From an uncultured Ignavibacteriota bacterium (GTDB lineage Bacteria; Bacteroidota; Ignavibacteria; Tepidaquicellales; Tepidaquicellaceae), in assembly GCA_937983305.1 (NCBI GenBank), contig CALKAJ010000015.1, positions 1 through 23,349 on the forward strand: a stretch of DNA of 23,349 nucleotides. Reading direction: 5' to 3'. The notes under the pieces are model-generated. The model was not told the DNA's origin. It was given only the letters and a program-made list of their open reading frames with translations, and did not search any database. This document shows, in pieces, positions 7,284 through 15,753 of this stretch. The first letter of the stretch is position 1, and every line of letters begins with the position of its first letter. A program made the translations under genes and the position numbers.

Positions 7284-7874
7284 TTAATTTGTCCTGAGAT
7301 TTTCAAAATATTTTAAGGCGAAATCATAGTTTTCTTTTGTGTCTATGTCAAAAAGTATTCCGTTGTCATTAACTTCTTTGAGGACGAATGTTTTTTTTGC
7401 GATAAAATCTTTTAATGAAAAAACGTTAATGCAGTTTAGTAATTCCGGAATGAGTTTTTTGCTGAACAAAACCGGATGACCTTTTTTACCGTTGAAGGAA
7501 GGAATTACAATTTCCGAATCTACTTCGAGCAATTCTTTATAAGTAATTTCCTTAACAAACGGCATATCGGCAGGAATAATAAAAAATCTTTCCGATGAAA
7601 TATTTTTCACTCCTTCGATTACAGAGCTGAACATTCCTGATTGATAATCTTTGTTTAATATCATTTTTATTTTTTCAAACCCTGAAAGAACTTTCGCAAT
7701 ATCACCGTGGCGATAACCGCATACAACAAAAACATCACTGCATATATTGTAAAGAGATGAAACAGTATGCTCTATAATTGTCTTATTGCTAAGCGGTAAG
7801 AGAGGTTTAAACTTTTGCAAACGAGACGATTTACCTGCGGCGAGAACAATTGCCTGCGGAAATTCCTTTTTCAT
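7284..7874 (-). CDS. mocA: MocA-type molybdenum cofactor cytidylyltransferase (NTP transferase)
   Basis: A 196-residue nucleotidyltransferase of the MobA/MocA fold. It starts with AIVLAAGKSSRL and the following KPLLPL (about residues 8-27), the nucleotide-binding loop, then has PADMPF (the metal-binding acidic motif, about 100-105), KKGHPVLF (about 129-136) and DIDTKENYDFA near the C-terminus. MocA attaches CMP to molybdopterin, giving the MCD cofactor used by xanthine dehydrogenase-family enzymes; the E. coli homologue (ygfJ) is in the equivalent gene region. Its place as last gene of an operon containing XdhD supports that role over MobA or a sugar nucleotidyltransferase. Its ATG overlaps the hyuA stop codon by 4 bp (ATGA), implying translational coupling. 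Confidence 0.82.
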   Translation of the reverse strand: MKKEFPQAIVLAAGKSSRLQKFKPLLPLSNKTIIEHTVSSLYNICSDVFVVCGYRHGDIAKVLSGFEKIKMILNKDYQSGMFSSVIEGVKNISSERFFIIPADMPFVKEITYKELLEVDSEIVIPSFNGKKGHPVLFSKKLIPELLNCINVFSLKDFIAKKTFVLKEVNDNGILFDIDTKENYDFALKYFENLRTN

Positions 7875-9223
7875 TCTCTTTTCAATAAATTTCCTTTTTC
7901 TTCGTAGTGCTTTTCATTTGAAAAGACAATATTTCCGTTCTTTATAACATATTCAGGACTTCCTTTAATTTTCATTCCTTCGTAAAGATTGTAATCACAA
8001 TTCTGGATTTGTGTGTCAGCGGAAATTGTAATTTCTTTTTCGGGGTTCCATATAATAATATCTGCTTCACTTCCTTCGGCAATTATCCCTTTGCGGGGAA
8101 GTAATCCGAAAATCTTTGCGGGGTTGTAAGAAGTTATTTCAACAAATTTGTTTAAAGAAATTTTATTTCCCAGAACGCCATAAGTATATAAAAGCTGAAG
8201 ACGGTTTTCTACACCGCCTGCACCGTTTGGGATTTTAGTGAAATCGTTTATTCCGTTTTCCTTTTGTCCTTTATAATTAAACGGACAATGGTCGGTTGAA
8301 ACTACGCTTATTACATTATCTTTTATTGCATTCCACAAAGCAAGCCGGTGCTCCTCCGGACGAAGCGGAGGGCTCATTACGTATTTCGCAGATTCAAATC
8401 CCGGCAGATTATATTTTTCCTCATTAAGTATAAGATACTGAGTACAGGTTTCGGAAAAAATATTTTTGTTTGTTCTTTTCGCTTTTCGAATTTCCTCAAC
8501 GGAATTTTTTGCTGAAGTATGGACAATATAAATCTTAACGGGAATTTCATTTGCATAAGACAATATTTTTTTAACCGCATCGGTTTCCGTTTCCGGAGGT
8601 CTTGAAAGCGAATGAAAAAGCGGCTGAGTTTTTCCTTCCGAAACAAATTTTTCCCTGAGTTCCTCGATTTTATCACCGTCTTCACAATGAACAAGAACCG
8701 TTCCTCCGGCTATTTCCACAGCTTTTAAAACTTTCTGCACATCATCATCGTTCAAGCCTATTGAATCTTTATAAGCCATATAAATTTTAAAAGAAGTGAA
8801 ACCTCGTTTAATACATTCGGATATTTCATTTTCTGTATTTTCTCCGTAATAAGTTATTCCGATGTGTAAAGAATAATCGCAAAAAGACTTTTCCGCAAGT
8901 TTTAATCTCTCGTCAAGATTTGTTAAAAGAGACTCGCCTTTTGCCGGAGTTGTGAAATCAATTATTGAAGTAGTGCAGCCTGAAATTGCAGCTTTTGTTC
9001 CGCTTTTAAAATCATCCGACGATACTGTGCTTCCAACAGGCAATTCGAAATGAGTGTGAACATCTATTCCGCCGGGGAAAACATAATACCCTTTTGCGTC
9101 AATGATTTCTTCTCCCGGCAAAGAAATATTTTCTGAGATGCTTTCAATAATTTCGGCTCTGATAAGGATATCAGAAATAAACGACTTATCGTAATTAACA
9201 ATATGTGCGTTTTTAATCAGCAT
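7871..9223 (-). CDS. hyuA: HyuA-type hydantoinase/dihydropyrimidinase
   Basis: A 450-residue cyclic amidohydrolase. Metal ligands can be read directly: HTH (H56, H58), the carboxylated lysine K146 in SFKIYMAYK, H179 in LVHCEDGD, H235 in VHTSAKN and D311 in STDHCPFN. The family opens hydantoin, dihydropyrimidine or related cyclic ureide rings. The E. coli homologue (ygeZ/hyuA) belongs to the ygeW-xdhD region, and this cluster has been linked to anaerobic uric acid breakdown, so a purine-derived ring is the likely substrate (inference). The ATG overlaps the stop of the upstream PLP enzyme by one base (TAATG), and its own stop overlaps the mocA start. A complete set of ligands argues for an active enzyme, not an inactive CRMP-like homologue. 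Confidence 0.9.
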   Translation of the reverse strand: MLIKNAHIVNYDKSFISDILIRAEIIESISENISLPGEEIIDAKGYYVFPGGIDVHTHFELPVGSTVSSDDFKSGTKAAISGCTTSIIDFTTPAKGESLLTNLDERLKLAEKSFCDYSLHIGITYYGENTENEISECIKRGFTSFKIYMAYKDSIGLNDDDVQKVLKAVEIAGGTVLVHCEDGDKIEELREKFVSEGKTQPLFHSLSRPPETETDAVKKILSYANEIPVKIYIVHTSAKNSVEEIRKAKRTNKNIFSETCTQYLILNEEKYNLPGFESAKYVMSPPLRPEEHRLALWNAIKDNVISVVSTDHCPFNYKGQKENGINDFTKIPNGAGGVENRLQLLYTYGVLGNKISLNKFVEITSYNPAKIFGLLPRKGIIAEGSEADIIIWNPEKEITISADTQIQNCDYNLYEGMKIKGSPEYVIKNGNIVFSNEKHYEEKGNLLKRE

Positions 9224-10677
9224 TATTTTAGTGTATTAAACTCTTCAATCATTTCGTCCCATTTTAGCGGTTGATTAAAAAGAGAGTGCCATATATTCCT
9301 GTCGTACCACAATTGATTCAAATCTTCTACTGTTCTTTCCTGCTGCTCTACCCACGTAAAATATTTCAGGTTGTGAATTGCTTTCCTATCAGCGTAGGTT
9401 AGTTCCTTCATATTACTTGTCTCTGTTCCGAGCAAGCATCTTTCAAAATCTTTACCTGCCTGCATTTCAGAGTACTCACCTCTTTCGTCTGTAAGTTCTT
9501 TAAGTCTTGATGTGTACATATTTGCGGCATCGGTCGCAAGTGTTACTATTACATCATCGGAAGTTAACTCGTAATACTTTGCGGTTTTTATAGCCGAAAT
9601 AATATTAGCAATTCCGGATATTCCAATCAATTCAAGTTTGTCAACAAAGTTTTTATCAAGTCCTTCGTTTGCAAGAAATTTTTTCCCTTTGTCTTCGTTA
9701 AATAATCTGAATAATCTCATACAGTCTTCATCGTCAATTGCAGTTACAACATCAGTATTTCTAATATTATGAACCCAGGGGATATGCTTATCTCCAATGC
9801 CTTCAATTCTATGTCCGCCAAATCCGTTAAGCAGCATCGTTGGACACTGAAGAGCTTCGGAAGCAACTACTTTTACATTTGGATAAATTGTTTTAAGGTA
9901 ATCACCTGCAGCAATAGTTCCTGCGGAGCCAGTGTTCGAAATATATGCGGCAAAATGCTGTGCTTTATAACTTTGTAATATTTCTTCAATTGCAGAACCT
10001 GTAATCTGATAATGCCACGCAGGATTTCCAAACTCATCAAATTGATTGAAGATAATACAGTCTTTGCGTGTTCTTCTGATATCCCAGCATTTATCGTATA
10101 TTTCTTTTACGTTAGATTCACAGCCGGGTGTGGCAATAACTTCGGCACCGATTTCTTCTAGCCAGTTAAATCTTTCTCTGCTCATTTCTTCGGGCAATAT
10201 AGCAACTGCAGTACAGCCCATCAGATACGAATCGAAAGCACCTCCTCTGCAATAGTTTCCTGTTGAGGGCCAAACTGCTTTATTATATGACGGGTCAAAA
10301 TCACCGGTAATGATTCTTGGAACAAGGCATCCATAAGCCGCTCCGACCTTATGCGCTCCTGTTGGAAACCATTTACCAATGAGAACAATAACTTTTGCAT
10401 CTATACCGGTCAAAGATTTAGGCAATTCAATGTAATTAACTCCGCCATACAATCCGCCTGATTCTTTGGGCTCATTTTTCCATGTGATTCTGAAAAGGTT
10501 CAACGGATGTAAATCCCAGAGACCGATATTTTTTAATTTGTCTTTTATTTCGCCGGGGATTAAATCGGGGTTTTTCAACTGTGCAAAGGTTGGTAATATT
10601 ATTCCTTTTTCTTTAAATATTTTAGCTGTTTTAAGAAGTACATCTTTGTTTTTAATTTTGTCTATTAATTCTATCAT
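9223..10677 (-). CDS. PLP-dependent TrpB/threonine-synthase-fold enzyme of unknown substrate
   Basis: A 484-residue fold-type II PLP enzyme. The probable Schiff-base lysine is K110 in PTGAHKVGAA, resembling the SHK motif of TrpB. A substrate-loop-like STGNYCRGGAF follows (138-148), and the phosphate-binding turn is NTGSAGT (248-254). A late Thr-Asp-Ala segment (VTLATDAANMY) and a long helical C-terminus rich in Trp and Glu follow. It is much longer than YgeX and not closely similar to it, so it is a second, distinct PLP enzyme in the operon. It starts 4 bp after ssnA and overlaps hyuA as TAATG, so it is made as part of the pathway. Relatives are generally annotated only as 'PLP-dependent protein'. 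Beta-elimination or replacement on an amino-acid intermediate is possible; the reaction is not known. Confidence 0.85.
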   Translation of the reverse strand: MIELIDKIKNKDVLLKTAKIFKEKGIILPTFAQLKNPDLIPGEIKDKLKNIGLWDLHPLNLFRITWKNEPKESGGLYGGVNYIELPKSLTGIDAKVIVLIGKWFPTGAHKVGAAYGCLVPRIITGDFDPSYNKAVWPSTGNYCRGGAFDSYLMGCTAVAILPEEMSRERFNWLEEIGAEVIATPGCESNVKEIYDKCWDIRRTRKDCIIFNQFDEFGNPAWHYQITGSAIEEILQSYKAQHFAAYISNTGSAGTIAAGDYLKTIYPNVKVVASEALQCPTMLLNGFGGHRIEGIGDKHIPWVHNIRNTDVVTAIDDEDCMRLFRLFNEDKGKKFLANEGLDKNFVDKLELIGISGIANIISAIKTAKYYELTSDDVIVTLATDAANMYTSRLKELTDERGEYSEMQAGKDFERCLLGTETSNMKELTYADRKAIHNLKYFTWVEQQERTVEDLNQLWYDRNIWHSLFNQPLKWDEMIEEFNTLK

Positions 10678-10681
10678 ATTA

Positions 10682-11947
10682 TTAATTATATAATTTTTTC
10701 CAAAGTTTTACCGACATCTCTTTTGAGAAATCTAAAATATCTTCTTCGTTTAAATTTGTTAATTTTTTATTTTTCACAATTAACTTTCCTTCGGATATAA
10801 CACTTTCTATATGGCTTGAATCAATTCCAAAAATGAAGTGACCATAAAAGTTATCTTTGTTTACAGGAGTTGGAGAGTCATAATTTAAAATAACAAGATT
10901 GTTATCGCTGTCGCCTGTGAAGCCGGATTCTTCAAGGTAACGGTGTGTGTTGCGTAATCTTGAATATACTGTTGATGGTAATATTTGTTCCGAATTTCTT
11001 CCGGTAAAATATGCGGCTTTAGCAGAGCGAAGCATATCGCTGTGCATTCCGTCTGTTCCGTAGAAAATATTATCGCTCAAATTTCTTGAATTAAAAGTAC
11101 CAACATTATTATTCATATTGCTTTCGGGATTCTGAACAATCCAGACAGGTGAGTCGTTGAGAATTATTCTGTCGTAATCATTTATATGAATACAATGTGC
11201 AAGTATTGTTTTCGGAAAATCGAGAACGCCTGAATAGTAAAATCTTTCAATGATACTTTTGTTATATTTCTTTTGAGTGATTTCTCCGTCAATTTTATCT
11301 TCGGCAGTATGGATATGAATTCCGGAGTTATAATTTTCTGCAATAGCTACTGCTTTTTTCAACAAATCATCTTCAACCGTGAAAGAAGCGTGTAAGCCGA
11401 CCAGCCCTTGCTTTCCTGATTTCAAGTAATTTTCGGTTTCGCTCAGACCTTTTTCTTTGGCGGTTTTTCCGTCTCTATCGGAAAGTTCAACACATAGAAG
11501 ATGCGACAACCCTATTTTATCAAGTGCATCTGCAATTATATCAAGAGAGCCTTCAACCGAAAAAGGTGAAGAGTGATGGTCTATTACGAAAGTAACTCCG
11601 TTTTTTGCACAATACAAACCTGTTGCAAGAGCACTTGCTTTAATCATATCCGCATCGAGCTTTTTATCAAGCGCCCACCAGACGTATTCGAGTTTTTCTT
11701 TGAAGTTCTTTGGCGTAACAGGCGGTTGCGGCATTCCTCTTGAAAGTGCGGAATAAATATGATGATGACCACAGGCAAAAGATTTTGTAACATATTTACC
11801 CGTACAATCGAGAACATTTGAATTTTCAGGAATTTCATTTAAAAATTCAATGCCGGCTGATTCACCTTCATTTACTTTGATATTGCAAACGGAAAATTCT
11901 AATGTTTTTGGATTTATATATTCTGCGTTTTTTAAATATAAAGACAT
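10682..11947 (-). CDS. ssnA: Putative aminohydrolase SsnA
   Basis: A 421-residue amidohydrolase-superfamily protein close to E. coli SsnA (about 440 residues). Probable metal-site residues are in FACGHHHIYSALSRGM (HHH at 61-63), HIHTAED (H211, H213), AHCIH (H251, H254) and GTDGMHSDM (D299). The Gly-His-His-His replaces the more usual HxH pattern and is characteristic of this branch. It is related to chlorohydrolases and guanine deaminases, so a deaminating or ring-opening step on a purine-derived intermediate is plausible. SsnA is one of the genes reported as required for anaerobic uric acid use in gut bacteria. It lies 8 bp after xdhD and 4 bp before the PLP enzyme. Start is ATG with no Shine-Dalgarno sequence. 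Confidence 0.9.
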   Translation of the reverse strand: MSLYLKNAEYINPKTLEFSVCNIKVNEGESAGIEFLNEIPENSNVLDCTGKYVTKSFACGHHHIYSALSRGMPQPPVTPKNFKEKLEYVWWALDKKLDADMIKASALATGLYCAKNGVTFVIDHHSSPFSVEGSLDIIADALDKIGLSHLLCVELSDRDGKTAKEKGLSETENYLKSGKQGLVGLHASFTVEDDLLKKAVAIAENYNSGIHIHTAEDKIDGEITQKKYNKSIIERFYYSGVLDFPKTILAHCIHINDYDRIILNDSPVWIVQNPESNMNNNVGTFNSRNLSDNIFYGTDGMHSDMLRSAKAAYFTGRNSEQILPSTVYSRLRNTHRYLEESGFTGDSDNNLVILNYDSPTPVNKDNFYGHFIFGIDSSHIESVISEGKLIVKNKKLTNLNEEDILDFSKEMSVKLWKKLYN

Positions 11948-11955
11948 TTAATTTA

Positions 11956-14508
11956 TTATTTTTTCATTGGTAATTTTGTTCTTCTGACTTTGTCGAATTG
12001 ATATAATGCATTTGCAACAGCACCGGCAGTGGGAACCATTCCTATTTCACCGACACCTTTTGCTCCGTAAGGACCAAGCGGGTCTTTAACTTCAATTCCT
12101 CTGACTTCCACATCGGGCATATTTCTTGACCTGTATAATCCAAGGTCGTACATACGTGTACTTAAAGGTTTTCCGTCTTTCAAAACAAGTTCTTCCGTTA
12201 ATGCATAACCAAGTCCCATACATACAGAGCCTTCAATCTGCCCTTCAAACAAAGTCGGATTCATAATTTTTCCTGCATCGTGAGCGGCAATTACTTTCTG
12301 TACTTTTCCTTTATCGTCAAGCATTACAAGTTGTGTTGCATAACTGTAGGAATAATGAGTTATAACTTCGCCGGGTGCGCCGGGCTTTGTAGTTTTATCA
12401 TACGTCCAGTTACCTTCAAAAACTTTTCCCGTCATTTCTTCGAGAGATTTTGTTTGAAGTTCTTTTTTAATTTCTTTGCAGGTTTCAATGATTGCATTAC
12501 CTACAAGAGATGTTCCTCTTGATGCAGTTGTCATTCCTGTAACTGCGGCATATTTAGTGTCAACCTTAACTTCAACGAATTCCGGATTGATACCCGTTTC
12601 CTCGCAGAAAGTCTGCAATGCCATAGTATGAACACCCTGCCCCATTTCAGTCCAGCCGTGATGGATAATAATGTGTGTCGGAGATTTGAATTCAACTTTG
12701 ATATTGCTGAAATCAGGCATTCCGTTTCCTATGCCTGTATTTTTAATTCCGCAAGCAATGCCTGCATATTTTGCTTTGTAGAAATCTTCTTTCACTGCAA
12801 GAAGTGTTTCTCTCACACCTACTCCGCCTTTAAGAATCTGACCTGTTGCAGTACTGCTTCCGTTTACAAGAGCATTATCGTACCTGAATTTCCATCTGTC
12901 AAAATTTCCCATTTCGCAAAGTTCATCAATGCATACTTCCATAGCAAAAACAGATTGCGGAACGCCAAAGCCCCGCATAGCTCCGCAAGGAATATTGTTT
13001 GTATAAATAGTCTTTGAAATGACATCAACAACAGGGACATTATATGCACCGGTTGAATGACCTGCTGCTCTTTCAAGCACCTTCATTCCCACAGATGCAT
13101 AGGCACCTGTATCGCCTATAATCCTTGCCTTTACGGCAGTTAATATTCCGTTTTTATCGCAACCGACTTCATAATCCAGAAATAAGGGATGTCTTTTCGG
13201 ATGACACATTATTGATTCATCGCGTGTATAAGCAAGCCTGACTGGAGCTTTTAAAAGAAAAGCAAAGAGGGCTGAATGTCCCTGAACGGATAAATCTTCT
13301 TTGCCCCCGAATCCGCCGCCATTTGGTACAAGAATAACATTTACTTTATCTTCGTGTAAACCGAGTATTTGAGAAATTTGTCTTTGGTCTTCATACACAC
13401 CCTGACTTTGAGAATAGACGCGGACTCCGTCGTCGCCAAGAGGCAGGGCTACGGCACATTCGGGTTCGAGATAGGCATGTTCAATAATCTGTGTTTCGAA
13501 AGTACGTTTAACTTTATAATCCGAGTTACGGATTACTTCATCTGCATTTCCGCCTCTGTTGATAATACATTCATCAAGAAGATTTCCCTTTGTATGAATT
13601 TTTATATCGCTTTCTAAAGCTTTATGAACATCAGTAAGAGGTTCGAGAACTTCGTATTCAACTTTTATTTTTTTAACGGCTTCTCTTGCATTTTTTTCAT
13701 TATCGGCAACAACTCCGGCAAGAACATCGCCTATATAATTTGTAGTTTCGCCTTCGGCAATCATAACTTTCCAATCATCAACTATAAGTCCGATATTTCT
13801 TTTGCCGGGAATATCCTTTGAAGTAAATATTTTGACAACACCATTTGAACTTTTGGCTTCCGAAAAATCAATTTTTTTTACAATAGCTCTCGGATGGTCA
13901 CTGAATTTTAAAGCGGCGTATAGCATTCCCGGAAATTTTAAGTCAGCCGTAAAAGGTCTTTGTCCGATTGCAGTTTCGTAAGCCATATATTTGGGATAGC
14001 TTGTTCCGACTTTACCCGTATGAATTTCTTCTTTTGGTTTATCTTTGTTTGCCAATACTTTTGAAGCGTGCTCGATTGCATCAATAATTTTTATATATCC
14101 GGTACATCTGCAAAGATTAAATCGCAATGCTTCTGCAATTTCTTTTCGTGTAGGAGAAGGATTATTTTCAAGCAGTACCTTTGTTCTCATTAAAAAACCC
14201 GGAGTACAGAATCCGCATTGAACTGCGCCTTTTTCCACAAATATTTTTCCGAGTGTTTCTCTTAATGTTCCGGGAAGTCCTTCGAGCGTGATAACATTTC
14301 CGCCGTTTACTTTTTTCATCGGAGTTTCGCAGGAAAGAACAGCTTTACCGTTAAGCTCAACCATACAGGCACCGCAGGCACCCTGAGCGGAACAGCCGTC
14401 CTTTGCGGAAATAATACCTTCATTCAAACGAAGATAATTTAACAACGAGAGATTTTCATCTCCGTCGAAAACTTTTTCCTTATTATTTAAAATAAATTTT
14501 ACAGACAT
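11956..14508 (-). CDS. xdhD: XdhD-type molybdenum hydroxylase (fused 2Fe-2S and Mo domains)
   Basis: An 850-residue xanthine dehydrogenase-family protein with iron-sulfur and molybdenum parts fused and no FAD domain, as in E. coli XdhD (YgfN). The N-terminal plant-type 2Fe-2S cysteines are C39, C45, C48 and C60; the second cluster uses C98, C101, C133 and C135. The Mo domain (from about residue 170) has GGGFGGKED (397-405), GAMRGFG (509-515), GWTEMGQGV (618-626), RGTSLVGNA and GAKGVGE (815-821), with the likely catalytic glutamate E821. Homologues in this cluster are thought to be selenium-dependent and to act on the purine ring. MocA at the operon end would provide the cofactor. It begins 1 bp after ygeX. 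No FAD-binding subunit (YgfM/XdhB type) lies in the window, so electrons must pass elsewhere, perhaps YgfK. Confidence 0.93.
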   Translation of the reverse strand: MSVKFILNNKEKVFDGDENLSLLNYLRLNEGIISAKDGCSAQGACGACMVELNGKAVLSCETPMKKVNGGNVITLEGLPGTLRETLGKIFVEKGAVQCGFCTPGFLMRTKVLLENNPSPTRKEIAEALRFNLCRCTGYIKIIDAIEHASKVLANKDKPKEEIHTGKVGTSYPKYMAYETAIGQRPFTADLKFPGMLYAALKFSDHPRAIVKKIDFSEAKSSNGVVKIFTSKDIPGKRNIGLIVDDWKVMIAEGETTNYIGDVLAGVVADNEKNAREAVKKIKVEYEVLEPLTDVHKALESDIKIHTKGNLLDECIINRGGNADEVIRNSDYKVKRTFETQIIEHAYLEPECAVALPLGDDGVRVYSQSQGVYEDQRQISQILGLHEDKVNVILVPNGGGFGGKEDLSVQGHSALFAFLLKAPVRLAYTRDESIMCHPKRHPLFLDYEVGCDKNGILTAVKARIIGDTGAYASVGMKVLERAAGHSTGAYNVPVVDVISKTIYTNNIPCGAMRGFGVPQSVFAMEVCIDELCEMGNFDRWKFRYDNALVNGSSTATGQILKGGVGVRETLLAVKEDFYKAKYAGIACGIKNTGIGNGMPDFSNIKVEFKSPTHIIIHHGWTEMGQGVHTMALQTFCEETGINPEFVEVKVDTKYAAVTGMTTASRGTSLVGNAIIETCKEIKKELQTKSLEEMTGKVFEGNWTYDKTTKPGAPGEVITHYSYSYATQLVMLDDKGKVQKVIAAHDAGKIMNPTLFEGQIEGSVCMGLGYALTEELVLKDGKPLSTRMYDLGLYRSRNMPDVEVRGIEVKDPLGPYGAKGVGEIGMVPTAGAVANALYQFDKVRRTKLPMKK

Positions 14509-14509
14509 T

Positions 14510-15721
14510 TTAGATTCCTACAACTTTTTTAAAGTTTTCTATATCGGTATCGCCTTCAGTATTTATCAGTAAGATATTTGATTTTTCATTAATACACAAT
14601 TTATTTTTTGCTTCTTTTAAATTACCATCTGTGCATAACGCAATAAGTCCGGCAAGACCTGCGGCTCCTGATTCTCCGGAAATGATTTTTTCATCACCCT
14701 GTTCCGGATAATAATACTGACGCATTGCTTTCTCCGCATAATCGTCTGTTACTGCGAGAAAAAAGTCCATTCCTTCTTTTAATATTTTCCAGGCAAGCGG
14801 CGAAGGGATACCGCAGTTTAATCCTGCCATTATTGATTCCTGTTTTCCTTTTGTAGGAATGGCTTTGCCGTTACCGTTTTTTATTGATTCAAGAAAGCAG
14901 TCGCAATCTGTAGGTTCAACGCTAATAAGTTTTGGTCTTTTGTCTTTGTATTTCAAGACGTTGTGAGAAGTGCCTGCCGCCGAGAGACCTCCAACGCCGG
15001 ATTGGAGAAAAACGAAATCGGGCGAGGGAAGGTTTTGCAAATTCATTTGTTCGTCGGCTTCTTTAAAGATTGTAGTGTAACCAAGCATTATATAGCCGGG
15101 TATTTCCATATAGCCGGGATAAGCTGTATCGGAAATTACCTGCCATCCGTTCTTTGCGGAATCTTCGGCAACCTTTACAACGCAATCATCAAAGGTTCCG
15201 TCAATCAAAACAACTTTTCCGTTTTCTGTTTTTATATTTTCAATACGTGATTTAGCTGTGTTTGAGGGCATATAAATAACCGATTTTTGTTTCAGTTTGT
15301 TTGCGGTCCAGGCAACTGCTCTTCCGTGGTTTCCGTCTGTTGCGGCACAGAAAGTAAATTCGCCGAGTTTTCTTTTTATATCGGCATTGAAAAATTCTTC
15401 GGGACTTAATTCACTGCCATAGTTATTTTTCCACTTTTTATTTATTGTTCTGAATATTGCATAAGAAGCTCCAAGTGCCTTGAATGCTTTAATACCAAAC
15501 CTGTGAGATTCATCTTTCGCGTATATGTTTCCAACGTTTAATTTCTTTGCAAGTGAACTAAGAGATATAAGCGGGGTTGGATTATAGCCGGGAATTGATT
15601 TATGAAAACGGAGCATATCATTTGTTTTGAGAAATGAGTATTCCTCACCGCTCCAGTCGGGATTTGGGTTGTAGTATGGGTTATGAGAGAATAAGTTTGT
15701 AAAGTTTATCAAGTTTATCAA
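14510..15721 (-). CDS. ygeX: Diaminopropionate ammonia-lyase YgeX
   Basis: Fold-type II PLP enzyme, 403 residues (E. coli YgeX 398). It converts 2,3-diaminopropionate to pyruvate and two ammonia, the last step that releases usable carbon. By alignment with the known enzyme, the PLP lysine is K81 in GIKAFKALG; the two catalytic aspartates correspond to D129 (ATDGNHG) and D198 (SDTAYPGY), and GVGGLSAAG holds the phosphate. The start is odd. No ATG occurs before residue 36, yet homology extends to about residue 10. The only usable starts are TTG codons at 15721 and 15712, both inside a 9-bp repeat array, which also encodes the first ~9 residues (INLINFTNL-like). An in-frame TGA at 15734-15736 excludes a longer form. 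It is 1 bp from xdhD. Confidence 0.93.
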   Translation of the reverse strand: MINLINFTNLFSHNPYYNPNPDWSGEEYSFLKTNDMLRFHKSIPGYNPTPLISLSSLAKKLNVGNIYAKDESHRFGIKAFKALGASYAIFRTINKKWKNNYGSELSPEEFFNADIKRKLGEFTFCAATDGNHGRAVAWTANKLKQKSVIYMPSNTAKSRIENIKTENGKVVLIDGTFDDCVVKVAEDSAKNGWQVISDTAYPGYMEIPGYIMLGYTTIFKEADEQMNLQNLPSPDFVFLQSGVGGLSAAGTSHNVLKYKDKRPKLISVEPTDCDCFLESIKNGNGKAIPTKGKQESIMAGLNCGIPSPLAWKILKEGMDFFLAVTDDYAEKAMRQYYYPEQGDEKIISGESGAAGLAGLIALCTDGNLKEAKNKLCINEKSNILLINTEGDTDIENFKKVVGI

Positions 15722-15753
15722 GTTGAAAGTTTGTCAAGTTTGTCAAGTATGTA
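15693..15753. repeat. 9-bp repeat array (AAGTTTRTC) across the ygfK/ygeX junction
   Basis: About seven units of AAGTTTRTC, some degenerate, run through the junction. The minus-strand reading gives the ygfK stop (TGA at 15743-15745), an in-frame stop for ygeX (15734-15736) and both candidate ygeX TTG starts. The core matches the 16-bp repeats at 2761-2824. Confidence 0.8.

Noticed and set aside
12628..13017. 129-residue plus-strand frame opposite xdhD
   Set aside because: Antisense to conserved molybdenum-domain sequence; Phe/Cys/Ser-rich composition typical of a shadow frame.
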